Below, piece by piece: positions 45,891-56,869 of a stretch of DNA of 64,000 nucleotides. Origin of the DNA: Armillaria gallica (Eukaryota; Basidiomycota; Agaricomycetes; Agaricales; Physalacriaceae); the NCBI GenBank assembly GCA_037576215.1, contig JBANDB010000004.1, forward strand, positions 5,766,001 to 5,830,000. Direction: 5' to 3'. How positions within the stretch are numbered: the first letter of the stretch is position 1; each line of letters starts with the position of its first letter. The position numbers were made by a program, and so were the translations under genes. The notes below the pieces were generated by a model. That model worked only from the letters and a program-made list of their open reading frames with translations, made no database searches and had not been told where the DNA came from.

Positions 45891-47560
45891 TCAACACGTG
45901 GCGATGACATCTCCGGTCCCAGTTCTGGTTTTTGATCCCAAGGCGAGGCGAGCAAGTGTCCTACCCACTGCACTCGACAAAGATGGGAAGCGTGACAAAG
46001 CGGAGCGAGGAGATGGTAAAACAGCAAGAGAAGATATCGACGAGTGGTCTCCTCTACATCGACGCAAGTTTCTTTGAGGGAGGCTGTATTCCCGATTTCG
46101 TAGCAAGATGGCCTATCGTGATCCTGTGTGGTAAATGGTGCGGGGGCATGGGACGAGAGACACCAGGGATGGGTAAGTTGTTCTCGTTCAATGATATTCC
46201 AGAGTACTCATCCTCTCATAGCCCAATCTCATCCACCACGCGCATTTACCCTTTATTCTTCCTGTCCAGTGAACAGGACCACGAAAGCGTTCACGGCCAC
46301 TCACCAATCCATAGTCCGACTCTGTCCTTCATACGGTGAACTGACAGCGGCGACTGTCTATGCAAGACTGTTGAAAGGAATCACGAGCAGGACCCAGAGG
46401 CGAAGTTGACAAGAACAAGGCGATGCGGATGGAGACGGCGGTATATTTGTTGATGGACGTGCTAGCGGTGGGTGAGTCAGAAGTCTATCCAATTTAGATT
46501 TCGGCCACTCATCCATTTATAGCCCAATGTCCTCGCCACAAACAATGACTGCGCAGCACCGTTAAACGGAATTACGATGTATATTCATTCAGCGAGAGGC
46601 GACGGCAGCGGAAGCGAGTCCCAGAGTGAGTCCCCTGATCCTGACTGACACGGAGGCTTTGCTTACGTTCATCCTAAGTGTTCTTCTGCAGTATAAACGT
46701 CGTTCGTCCGTACATCTTGTACTCGGACGCTTGTCGCCACCTACTCCCGGCGGTGCATGAAGCTGGACGATCCAGCTTTACCCTGAAATGGTGTCTTTTT
46801 TTCCGGGGAGTAGTACCTTGATATCAAAGAGACGAAGATACGAAGATCGGCATTCTCAACGATAAAGAATCAGTGTGGGAGGGACTAGCGGAGGGGGAAT
46901 GCTGAATGGTAAGCGCTTTCTGCGTGCCCACCTTCACAATTCTTACTTTTCTGCAGTAGTAGTGCCGTCTTCCTTGCAAACGCGAGCGACACCAATAAGT
47001 ACAGGCTTTGGACCTTCTGCTCCCCAACATGGTCGTCGTAATAACCTTCTTTGCAGCGTGAAGAAACTGATTTCGCATCGAGTTATCATCATGCGGCGAG
47101 CAGGATGTGCATGGAGAGACGAGGTGATGATTTCAGGAAATGGTAGGCGTGCTAGCGATGGGTAAGTCCATCTCATCCACTGCTATTACTAATTTCGGTC
47201 ACTCACCCACCCATAGTCCTCTTCACCGTCGATGACGATAGTACTGTTGAACGGAATTAAGATGCATCCTCATTCAACGGACAAGAACTGGAGGTGACGA
47301 TGGAGGTGATGCAAGGGAGGATGATCGCAGGCGGCAGTTGATTCGTCGGGTAGGACCCTTCCCTTCACCTCACTTGCCTGGAAATTTACCTACTTTGTAG
47401 TCTACCGGCTTTCTGCGATGTAACGAGAGAGTAGCAAAAGTAGCTGCTGGAGGGAGGGACGGCATATGTGCTGATGGTAAGTCCCTCTCATTAGTCTACG
47501 TCGCTGGTCGCTCACTGCTTCATCGTTAGCTGGGTCTCCCGATGCTTTCCTTTAGGCTAC
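45891..47560 (+). repeat. Tandem-like array of exon-intron modules
   Basis: Modules with an exon end (G)ATGG, a GTAAGT or GTGAGT donor and a CCATAG or TATAG acceptor follow one another near 46,170-46,300, 46,472-46,528 and 47,160-47,216. Acceptor-side exons share the words ACGGAATTA(A/C)GATG and GGAGGTGACGATGG. A further module (46,910-46,962 intron) matches 13.9 and 26.5 kb, and the intron at about 47,479-47,529 (ending TTCATCGTTAG) matches the minus-strand gene near 8.9 kb. Together they look like partly duplicated stretches of the same multi-exon gene; the reading frame is not continuous. Confidence 0.4.
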
Positions 47561-48060
47561 GATGTCAGTATCCATTGATGATTTAAACACGACAGCTGCA
47601 TCCGAATGGGATGCCAACATATTCACCATGCCCAATTGTTGTGCGATGGTCGACAGTCGGTTACTCAACTGACCGGTGAAGAGCCTAGAGCTCCGATTCA
47701 GGCTTCTCGCAATAGGCATCCCCTCTCTCCTAGAGGTCGTTTCTCAAATGCATATTCACGGACAGCGGATCTCCAAGGAACAGGAGGCTGAGATACCCAT
47801 GGTGCGAGAAGCGTATGCATGGTGGCAGTCCGCCGTGCTGATAGAAAGACTGGGGGGAGGGAACCCAACGAAAGGTCTTCACCAGTTACCATGATTTTCC
47901 GGCTACGAAGGCGGTGGATATTCGAGATCGGGTCGAGCATGCGGTGATAGTTCATGATCATTTTGCGAGGCTGCGGGGGTACTCTACTTGGTATACCGCC
48001 GAATGTGAGTTTGCCGTTCGTTTTGGTTGAGTTCGATTACTGATTAGGACTGGGCGGACA
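47561..48060 (+). pseudogene. Possible exon after the module array, unknown protein
   Basis: Directly behind a TTAG acceptor (47,529). One frame reads TMSVSIDDLNTT and then SEWDANIFTMPNC before a stop; another, 47,676-47,894, reads EVVSQMHIHGQRISKEQEAE and then AYAWWQSAVLIERLGGG, with natural-looking composition. They cannot be joined without an unseen splice site. No family is recognised. Confidence 0.25.
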
Positions 48061-49536
48061 GAGAGCTGTTGTGAAAAGGCTGAACGCGGATCTGTTCGTA
48101 TTGCTGCAAGGCACCTAGAAGTTATGGAGGAGCTCGAATATCGGATGAATTCGTTCGGGACCGCTAAGATATCAGCCCGTCGGCTCCCTGTCCTCATAGA
48201 GGGTTTTCGGGTCTTCGGGTCATAGTTTTCTGCATAGGAATTTGTATTAACCTTTAGAAAAGTTGCAATTCTATGTGCCATGCCTACCCACGGAGTCCCT
48301 TCATTTAACATTCCGAAGGCAAATCGAACGTGTTGCGAACGGAGAACCGCTTGACAGAGATATTAAATAATTCGAAATGAATGTTTGAGGACATGGGGTT
48401 TCATTCTGGGTCTTTCAAGTTATCTCTGGGCTTGTCGTTCGTGATCAGACAAGTCCTTGTAAGTTTGGCGGGCGGCAGAGATTTTGCTCGTTATGATCGG
48501 ATCTCGCGCGGCTAAACCTACAACCACGACACCAACCAGTCATCCAGTTACCACCACCAACCTCCTTTACACGACGCCATTCCCAGGGCCCCGTTCCTTC
48601 CCGGTCTCATGCTCTCGGTATCCCTATGCAACGTGCTGGATGGCAAGAAAAGATAGAGCAGTGAAGAAGATACCATCGTTGTGGCGACGCCCTGCTCTCA
48701 AGACACCGTTCCCGGCGAACATACATGCCCTCGATTCTTGCTTATTCTTTTCTTCTGCTTTCGTCGTTGCTGAGTTTGATATCTGATTGAGACCATGCGT
48801 CCTCGAGCACATCATATCCCCAGACCTCTCCTTCCGACTGCGAGCATGCGCGCACATACATGACTTCCAACCACCCATAAGAACCTCGATGGTCATTGAT
48901 CTTATGCGACTACCTGATAACCCTCGACGATGAAATCACGCTGTTCTGGTTGGCCAAAAGATCATGGATCAAATTCTTATTCTTTGCGAATCGCTATATG
49001 GGACTCATTCTGCGCATATGGGATATCGTCGCTTGTCGTGCGCCCCCTTGTTTCTTGTCTCCTCTACTTGACTAACCCCCTTCTTCCCTGTTCCATTCTC
49101 GTGCCCGATTCCCATGCATTGTGTTTCCTGTGTTTGCGTGCATTGCGGCTACTGTGTTCGCGTCTCGTGTTCCCGTGCTTCGTTGTTCCGGTGTTTCCGT
49201 TCCTGTCTCGTTCCTGTCTCGATGTGTTGGTCCCGTTTCCGTGTATCGCGCTTGCCTTCCCGTCGTGTCCTTTCCATGCGCCGTAGCACGGCGCCCTCCC
49301 TGGGGTCCGTGCGTCATGTCTCATACTGCTGTATGGTCATGTTTGGTTCCTGGTCTCGTGGCGGAACCAATGGCGTACTTGTCTCATATCTGTTTTCGCG
49401 TCACCTTTGACGTCTTCGTTTTCTTTCTACACCGTTGCTGTACTCTAGGCATCATTATGTTCTTACTTGGACAAATATCATAGTTTTCACTCTTTCTTTC
49501 CTCTTCCGAGGGCTCAGACATTCTCTTCTCTTCCCA
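48061..49536. other. Unassigned; 3' part may be 5' UTR of a LINE remnant
   Basis: No gene supported in 48,061-49,000. From about 49,030 to 49,530 the plus strand is strongly C/T-rich with many CGTGTTTCC-like words and leads directly into the start codon at 49,537, so it may be the 5' UTR or promoter of the truncated LINE. The long minus-strand frames over this part are Arg/Gly/Thr-rich mirror images of the pyrimidine bias and not genes. Confidence 0.3.
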
Positions 49537-49663
49537 ATGGCGGACAGTACACCGGCTGACGACTATCTGCATACGTTAAAAAACCTGCCAAAGTTGCCAG
49601 GTCCAGATCATTCAGGGGATTCGCTCGCTACCCGTAACTGGTGCTCCTCAGAGACCCCACTGG

Positions 49664-50473
49664 ATGATGGAGAGGACGAAGATGATTTTACTTTCGATGT
49701 CGGTGCTCAGCGCTCAATCTTCTTCTTTCCCCATGTCCTTCCTCACGCGTGTTCAGCTTCAGTCAAACCCCACACCTTCTCACTCTGCGGCTAAAGGGAA
49801 GACGCCCGTGAAGCGCAAGCCATCCACTGTCGCATCGAATGCTGACCCCGCTTCTCTCCTTTCAATTGGCCTCGCGAGTAATACTCGTTCCATGCGGAAT
49901 CAGACCGACGCTTCCTTCCTTGCTGCTGGCGGTGAGCTGTCATCCTCCGCTGCGCCTCCAAAGAAGAAACGTAAAACGAAGGAGGCAAACGTTGTTCCCC
50001 TCGATGCCTCAGGATCGATCCTTAACACTTTCCAATTCTCCTCGACTCCTGCATCCGGTTCCACCGTTCCTATCTCATCTCAAGGGAAATTCTCCTCATT
50101 GGAGCTTCGTTCTAAGATCAATAGTCTCGAGACACAGCTTCAGGCTCTGCAGGATCACACTCAGTCCTTGACTACCACCGTCTCGACGTTACAACCGCCT
50201 GGTGAGCATCGGGACATACGTGTTGACATTGCCAATCTTCAGAAGCATGTCTCTGACATGTCTACCATCGTCACTGGCCGTTTCCTGGAGCAGCATACCA
50301 CCATCACTGGTCTGACCGCATCTGCTGGCTCTGTCCTTTCTCTTACCGACACTCTCAATCGAAGTGTCGGCCGCGTCTCTAATCTCGAGGACCAATTCGC
50401 TACTATTGCCCAGAACGGTCCTTCCGCGGAAATTACCGCGAGACCCCAGTGGCATCTTTCCGTTCCTATCTGA
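49664..50473 (+). pseudogene. LINE ORF1-like coiled-coil protein (frameshifted)
   Basis: The part from about 49,710 on carries the preserved protein: Ser/Pro-rich N-terminus with a PVKRKPS motif, a nuclear-localisation-like PPKKKRKTK, a Leu-heptad coiled coil (about 50,097-50,170) and further amphipathic helices (DIRVDIANLQKHVSDM, NLEDQFATI). ORF1 proteins of LINEs bind the element RNA. Residues before about 49,710 in this frame are out of frame with the true start at 49,537. Confidence 0.5.
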
Positions 50474-50900
50474 ATGTACCTATTCCCGCACACGGAAAAG
50501 CCTTAGTCCGACTGCTGACATCATCCCATACCCCCGCCGTTGAGGACCTACGATGGTCTGAACGCCGTCGTCCACCTGTCCCTCGTTCACAGCGTTTATG
50601 CCGCTTCTGCTTATCGGAAGTTGAGGATGAAGCGCACGCTTTATGGTACTGCGATGGATCACAATCCTTGGAAGATTTGCGATCCGATTTCATTAAATCG
50701 GTGTTCCTAATGGCCACCAGCCATTTTGCGGATCTGTTGAAATCGGCAGCGTCTAGTTTTGAAGTAATACACGTCGTACTGGGAGCAGATGATATGAAAA
50801 TTGTGGGAGCTCTCGCTAAATATGTTTTCAATGTTTTCCGCACTTTTAGTACCGTACCATTATATGAATGTCATTTTGTGAATGTCATTTTTTTTTTCGG
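50440..50900 (+). pseudogene. LINE ORF2 C-terminal zinc-knuckle tail
   Basis: Frame with ALVRLLTSSHTPAVEDLRW, then RLCRFC-(x9)-H-A-LWYC, the cysteine-histidine tail typical of fungal LINE reverse transcriptases, followed by EDLRSDFIKSVF. It begins inside the end of ORF1, which marks the internal deletion. Coding meaning fades after about 50,870. Confidence 0.6.
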
Positions 50901-51314
50901 GAACCCCGCGAAGAGTCTCTACTCCGCGCGACACACTCAAAAGTGTGATCACAACGGTATGAACCTTCGTGGCCACAGCACATGGTTCGCCATGTCAGGG
51001 CTGTGGGCCCGGCCGTTCCTTATTGGGACCTTGTGCCGGTAACAACACCAACACCAACACCTACATATCTAGGGGTAGCGCTTACTCACCGAACTGGAGC
51101 TCCGCCACCATCGCCTCTCAATCTCTCGTGTCAAGGCAGAATGGGCCACAACCAACAATGACGCAAGTGGAGAAGACCTCTGTCCGTACTGGCAGTCTCG
51201 GTTTTCATATGGTTATCTTGACGGTGATCACGGTCCGACCGGAGGCACCGTGGGTACTACAATACAGCCTCAGCGCCTAGCAGGCTCTTCTTTTCCTCAT
51301 ACCACTCGACAGCC
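50901..51314. other. Upstream flank of DUF6535 copy 4
   Basis: 50,905-51,060 resembles 3,390-3,480; 51,095-51,310 resembles the upstream flanks of genes 2 and 3 (CTCTCGTGTCAAGGCAGAATG, then GGTCCGACCGGAGGCACC). The LINE remnant is thus inserted into a repeat next to the DUF6535 unit. Confidence 0.45.
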
Positions 51315-52601
51315 ATGCCTTCCATCGATACCGTACCAGACAAAGACGACGAAAACCTCCAAAAACTACCCCATGACACTCAAGGTGACACAGGGACAAT
51401 GGATGATCCTGCGGACGATTCCCAGCCTGAGGTTCAGCAGCCGGCGAGGACAGCTCATTTCCAGCAAAAGTAGACTCGCCACTTTTTTGGCATCCCGCAA
51501 CGTGGACCCCAAGTTAGAGGTACGGTGTTTTATGGTTCATACTTGTCTCATCTCTCATTACAATCCAAGGGAACGACCCGTTTGACTATGAGCAAAGATT
51601 TCCGGAGGATAAGCGGTATGAGGAACTGGGTCGGTTTGCCAGGGTGTGGAGGACATATCTTGAAGAATGCGGTGCATTTGGCATTGAGATGTTGGAAGGA
51701 TGGAGGGATGGGTTGGATGTTTTGCTCGTTTTCGTGAGTGATTTATCTAACAGCTATTGTTTCTTTACTCATTTTTGTGTAGGCCGGTCTCTTCTCAGCC
51801 GTGGTCACTACGTTCGTCGTCCAGACATCGCAGAGCCTCCAAGTTGATTACGGTCAGGTCACGGCAACGCTTCTGTTCGAGCTCATTGACGTCCAGCGCG
51901 CAGCAGCTAATGGTACTCTCGTCAACGATGTCCCCCGTTCAGATCTTACCCCCTTCTCCAATTTTCATCCCACGACGTCTGATTCCTTGGTCAACGGACT
52001 GTGGTTCACTAGCCTCGCGTTCAGTCTCGCCACTGCTCTGTTCGCTGTCCTGACAAAACAGTGGATTCACCAATACATCGCTGTTCCATCAGGGACCCCT
52101 CGGGACAGATGTCACGTACGTCAGTTCCGATACATGGGGCTAGAGCAGTGGGGTGTGGGATTCATCATTGGATTGTTACCCGTTTTCCTGAGCATGTCAC
52201 TTGGTATATTTCTAGTGGGTTTGGTGCTTTTTCTCGCCCCACTACAAGTGGTGATCGCATCTGTTGTTGGAGCCATCACATTTATATCCTTCGTTGCGTA
52301 CTTTGTCAGCAACTTCCTGCCGATTTTTTACCCTTCGTGCCCATACAAGACACCACTGTTGCAGTATATCTTTCCTCTTTATGCATACATCGTCCACTGT
52401 GCTAGCAGCTTCTTCCCCTCGGTCATCTCATCTTCCTCTGAGTCAACCAAGTCAGAGCCTCCCATTTGCACACTTCGAGATGCCGAACGTTCTGCTGTGG
52501 AGTCCAATGTGGAAGAGATGGACATACATGCATTGGCCTGGCTATTTAACACCTCGTCCAACCCCAGTGTAAAGACCATTGTTATACAGTCAACCGGGAT
52601 T
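51315..52601 (+). pseudogene. DUF6535 copy 4, 5' half (before Gypsy insertion)
   Basis: Exon 1 is 51315-51519 (starts MPSIDTVPDKDDENLQKLP), exon 2 is 51570-51733 and exon 3 starts at 51783, with introns of 50 and 49 nt at the same positions as in genes 1-3. Exon 1 has only one acidic unit and an in-frame TAG at 51,471, so a full protein cannot be made from this start. Exon 3 is intact (AGLFSAVVTTFV, GLWFTSLAFSL, SCPYKTPL) up to NPSVKTIVIQSTG, where the coding sequence is cut by the left LTR. GGATT at 52,597-52,601 is the target-site copy. Confidence 0.88.
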
Positions 52602-52970
52602 TGTTACGACTTATTCATTTTCCTTATCTTATTTTCAGCACTTATCACCTCCTATTCTATCATTAGAGCACCTCACAACTATCGCTCGTCTTTTGCTCGT
52701 CATACGTATGCCATACGTACGCCATACGCATGTTCTCGCTTCTTTCTCTCACCAAAGACTTATTATTAGGCTCTCACTTTTCGTATATAAGTAGTGTAGC
52801 TCTCACTGTATAATCCCCAGCTTTGAGCTAATATTTATTCATACCAATCTCTTTGCTTAATACTCGCTTAGAACTAAAAGGCTTAGTCCTATCTCCATTC
52901 ATGATTTAATGGTGACTGCCCGAATGCGAGACAGCCGTTATTTACACTTGATTGGAGGATTGGGTTAACA
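52602..52970 (+). repeat. Left LTR of Gypsy element
   Basis: 369 bp, TGTTAC...TAACA. It carries a TATA box (TATATAA, 52,784-52,790). It differs from the right LTR by about 22 single-base changes, all transitions by my count, and by an 11-bp length difference in a CCATACGTACG tandem repeat near 52,711. Confidence 0.95.
52784..52832 (+). promoter_or_regulatory. LTR promoter: TATA box and presumed transcript 5' end
   Basis: TATATAA at 52,784-52,790; the segment AGCTTTGAGCTAAT (52,819-52,832) lies about 30 bp downstream, where transcription would start. That segment is complementary to the bases just behind the LTR (see the primer site), which matches the self-priming layout of Tf1-type elements. 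Confidence 0.55.
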
Positions 52971-52984
52971 TTTAGCTCGAAGCT
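52971..52984 (+). other. Self-priming-type primer binding site
   Basis: TTTAGCTCGAAGCT directly follows the LTR. It does not begin with TGG as tRNA-primed sites do. Its reverse complement matches the LTR segment 52,819-52,832 at 12 of 14 positions, and one of the two differences would be a G-U pair in RNA. Confidence 0.6.
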
Positions 52985-53010
52985 TCCCTAGCTCCTTAAC
53001 CAGAGCCCTC

Positions 53011-55395
53011 ATGGATCAAGACTACACTATCGCCTACATTGCTATCGTAGCCCCAGGAACCGTCGCCCTTGTTGCTGCAGTTGTAGCCTTAGCCCGATTG
53101 CAGAGGACAGCACCCACTATCGTTCTCAACCAGAACCAAGGCCCCAACCATGACATCCCGCTCCAGCAGATCCCAATCCATGCACCCATACCACACAGAG
53201 CATCGATCGAGCGCTTCCCTCGCTTCATCTGTGAGCGGCAGCCGATCAATCTTCAGCAGGATCAGGGAAACATTCAGGAAGGAGGAGGGTCTCCCATCGC
53301 TTCCAGAGAGCATACTCCAGTCATCATCTTATCCCCAACAGCCAGCCCTGCCAACTCTACCCCCTATGTCGTTCGAACTCCCACCCCCCTTTCCTCTGGA
53401 GCACTCAAGGAACAACTCGTCAAATTCGAGCTGGCAGGAAACTGCTATACTAGGCCCGCCACTCCCTACCCCAGTCGTGTCAATAGTAACGGGGATGTCA
53501 GGGTCTCAACGAATGCCCCCACTCCCTCAGACCCAGATGACCTCTGGTGCCCTTCTCCCGTCGACACAGAGCTTTGGGACAATCTCACCATACCACTCAG
53601 TGCCTACCTCCCCGACCGTAGGGGAAGCCCAGTCCTATTCTCCAGCATCACCAACTGGGAGGCTCCAGTACCCCATGCCGTTACAAGAACCCAACCCCAG
53701 TCGCCAGTACCTCCTATCTTCAGGTACCAGACAAGCCACCACGGAGACAATGACTCGCCGAGATCGTGGCATGATACCCACCTCTCTCTCCAAGGCGAAA
53801 TGAGCCGAGGTTCAACCGGTTCAGGGAAACGGAGCGATTCGGGCAAGGGACAAGCGAGTCAAGTGCCAGCAGCACCACGTACGACACAGCTGCCACTGAA
53901 CCCCTCCCCAATGCCCAGCGTATCAATGGAATCATTGGACATAGGAGCCCGTCCCTGTCCCCCATCCCATCAGTCCACGCACTCCCACCGACGCCTCCCA
54001 ATGCCGCCGATGTCGCTTAGAGAGGCAATCCATTTATACGAAAGGGGGAAGCTCACTCGAGTTCCTGAAGTTTTGCAGTATGCCACCCATCCCCAGTTAT
54101 TTAATTACTTTGCCTACGAATTACTACAAATCCCAGCTTGGAAGGAGACTGATGCTGGACGCAAATATTTCTACTTCTCCAGCTTACAAATCCCATGTGA
54201 CAACATCCTACAAGGCGAGGCTAACCGAGAAGCCTGCCTTTTCTGGAACAAGTTACACCCAGAATCAAACGTACAGATACCAGAACCTTATTGACTGATC
54301 AGGGACGATTTACCACCCGATATACAGATCCTGGAACCAATGCCGGATGAACCACCGGTACCACCGCCCCAGGCACCAGTTGCTGCCTTTACCTACGTCA
54401 GGGGAAGGGCACCACCAGGAACGTACACTAAAGGATATTGCCCTTTTGCAGGAGCAGTAGAAGCGTCGGGGTCAGGCAGAGGACAACCAAGTCAGCTGCC
54501 TCAACCCCCACCTCCCACTGTACCCCAATTATGGGCATTGCCACGATTTCCCCCACCGCCCATGGCTCCCGACCCCCCAGACCCCTGGCTACTGACACAA
54601 GGCAACGTTGCCCCCTTCAACAATTTTAAACCAAAGATCTTGAAGGATGTCGACCCCTTCAGAGGAGAGTCTACTGACATCTCACGTTTCTTCTCACAGT
54701 GTGAAATGCACTTTGACCTTTGGAACCAGCACTACCAAAACTCACCGCACATGGTCCTATTCTGTGTCTCCCACTTCAAAGATGAGGCACAGAAGTGGTG
54801 GGAATTGGCAGCACGAATGCTAGGAAGGAATGCCAATGGGAGCCAACTGTACCCCTCCTACCAAGAATTCAAGGAGGAGGTAACGGCACGCTTCTGGAAG
54901 GACTCCAACACACAAATCAAGTATGCACAGTGGGAGAAGCTCAGGCAGACTGATTACAAGGACAGTGATCAGTTCTTCCAGAAGTTTGAAGAGCTCGCAT
55001 ATGACATGGGGGTACGGGACAACGAGCAAGTTATGCTTGCCCAGGTTAAGAAGGCGGCACGCAAAACCAGCAAGAACATGATATATGCTGCTGATGGAGA
55101 CATACCAACCACCTATGATGACTGGAAGAAACGTCTCCTTCGCATCAACTACAATTACTGTCTCAAGCGGGCAGAAACTAACACGGGACAAGTCGATGCC
55201 AAACCACAGGCACAGAAGATGACCACACCCCAGAAGGGTGGTCAGGCGCCAGCTGCTACACCAGAGAAGAAAATGGCTAGCAGCACGACTTATGGAGGAC
55301 GCAGCGCACCAATGGATATTGACAGGAAGCGGGCAGAGGGGCTATGCTTCGGTTGTGGCAAGCCAGGCCACATGAAGCATGACTGCCCCAACTGA
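53011..55395 (+). pseudogene. Gypsy gag
   Basis: Two pieces in the same frame: 53,011-54,294 (427 codons) and 54,340-55,395, separated by one in-frame TGA at 54,292. The N-terminal piece starts with a hydrophobic stretch (IAYIAIVAPGTVALVAAVVA) and continues Pro/Ser-rich. The C-terminal piece holds the retrotransposon gag core (ESTDISRFFSQCEMHFD to KRLLRINYNY, about 54,660-55,160) and the CCHC knuckle CFGCGKPGHMKHDC (55,345-55,386). Gag forms the particle and binds element RNA. The membrane-like N-terminus is an oddity. The TGA probably replaced CGA. Confidence 0.8.
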
Positions 55396-55499
55396 CCAAA
55401 GATGCATGAAGAAGCCTTATGATGTCTTAACGCTTACTGGGACACGCAGCCAACAGTAGAAGAACCAATGGGATCAAAGGTTGAGGAGGTAAAAGATGA

Positions 55500-56860
55500 C
55501 GCTAGGAAGTAATTGATTCAACTTACCCAGCTAAGGACTTGGTTTCATCTGGTATGCATTCATCACCTGCTAGTCAGGCTCATAGTACTTCTGTAGTTAC
55601 AAATGCACATTCGAATATACCTGCATCTATGACTTCCAGAAACGAAACCAAGCAAGGATCGAAACAGCACGCCAAAGTAGCAGAAATGCTAGCAACACGA
55701 CTGGTTAACTGTCTGGCAAGTAACTCATCACGAGTGAATGCACCAGATGAAAAGGAGACTACCATATCTCCACCTGTTATAACGGCACAACCGGACGGGG
55801 CAAGAGAACCAGCGATCTTAATTGCCCCCTTGGGGAAGCAGCCTCATGCTCGGGGAACACCGCAAGGAAAAAGGATACCACTGCCTGCAGCCAAACCAAC
55901 CGAGAGGTATCTGCCGACACTTCCCAAATCACAGGAACTGGAGGGCAGCCCTTTGCGAAGGCACCGAGTGAATTACATGGAAAGGAGGAAAAGGTGCAGA
56001 CCGACAAACCCGAAAGGGGAGCTTGGGTCCAAGCTGCTGTTCCTGAGCGAGTCTTTGCCGCTAGGGACAGTGCCTCCTTAGGAAGAGGTAATTTTCACCC
56101 TGACAGCCCCTCAGTACACCGCGAAGCTGAATGGATGGAAGCTGCTAGTGCCCAGGCAGTGAAAAGGGGGCCTAAGGTAAGCATGATCAAGGTACCCGAC
56201 AAAGAGGATGACACGAGTTTTCGAAGATGGGAAGCAACTAACAAACCCCCTGTAGCACCTGAGGTGACCCAGCCAATGTAGCTGGGTCTTCCGATCCTGG
56301 TGTGAAGGCTGAGAAGGCCCCACACAAATGGCTCAAGCCATTCGGAGCTGAGTGGACATTGCAAGGAATAGTAGAAGCCAAAACGGAGTCGGAGGCAAGG
56401 GCAGTTCTAAAAGACTGGATTGCCAAGGGACAAGCAGAAGAAGTTGTAGATGAACTAATTGAAGGATTGCGCCAAGCAATGAGAGTCAATGCTCTCTGGC
56501 AAATGCACGAACTGCAACAGCCAAGGTGGTACATCAGCCGACTAAGCGGGCAGGGGAAGGATTTGACTATCCCCATACAACTCGAGACTTTGGAGAACCT
56601 TACCCGAGTCTCGACCACGGCATTGGTTGACAGCGGATGCACCAGCAGTGCCATTAACCAAGCCTTTGTCGAACAACAGAACATCCCCACTCCCCACTCA
56701 TGCGACTGCAGCACCAATCCCCATCTATAATGCTGATGGGATGCGCAATCAGGGAGGAGCCATTACCGAGTTTGCCAAAGTACACATCAAGATTGGTGAT
56801 CATGCAGAGCGAATTGATTTAGCTGTCACTGACTTGAATGATTGACAAATCTTCCTCGGA
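55500..56860 (+). pseudogene. Gypsy linker and aspartic protease
   Basis: Read in several frames because of frameshifts near 55,990, 56,290 and 56,700: a Pro/Lys-rich linker (55,510-55,990), then WMEAASAQAVKRGPKVSMIK (about 56,130), then the protease region with TTALVDSGCTSSAINQAF (DSG triad at about 56,629-56,637), continuing as DLAVTDLND. DSG is the single catalytic aspartate signature of retroviral-type proteases, which work as dimers to cut Gag-Pol. Non-functional here. Confidence 0.7.
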
Positions 56861-56869
56861 AGCAATTAG

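Larger units (their letters stand above)
49537..50900 (+). mobile_element. Internally deleted LINE (ORF1 joined to ORF2 tail)
   Basis: The start is ATG at 49,537 (MADSTPADDYLHTLKNLPK). After a frameshift near 49,700-49,720 the frame to 50,473 encodes a nucleic-acid-binding, coiled-coil ORF1-like protein: a basic PPKKKRKTK cluster, SLELRSKINSLETQLQALQD heptads, then Thr/Ser-rich helices. Overlapping its end, another frame (50,449 onward, really continuing from upstream) is the C-terminal tail of a LINE ORF2: YLNVPIPAHGKALVRLL and the knuckle RLCRFCLSEVEDEAHALWYC. Endonuclease and RT are absent, so about 3 kb was lost between about 50,400 and 50,450. It ends in a T-run near 50,889-50,898. Confidence 0.65.

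Noticed and set aside
49064..49324. Arg/Gly/Thr-rich minus-strand frames as a gene
   Set aside because: They mirror the C/T-rich plus strand in front of the LINE remnant and have no recognisable domain.
54290..54342. Programmed stop between two gag pieces
   Set aside because: The same TGA-for-Arg type of change is found throughout pol, so a decay mutation is simpler. Without intact relatives, programmed readthrough cannot be supported.
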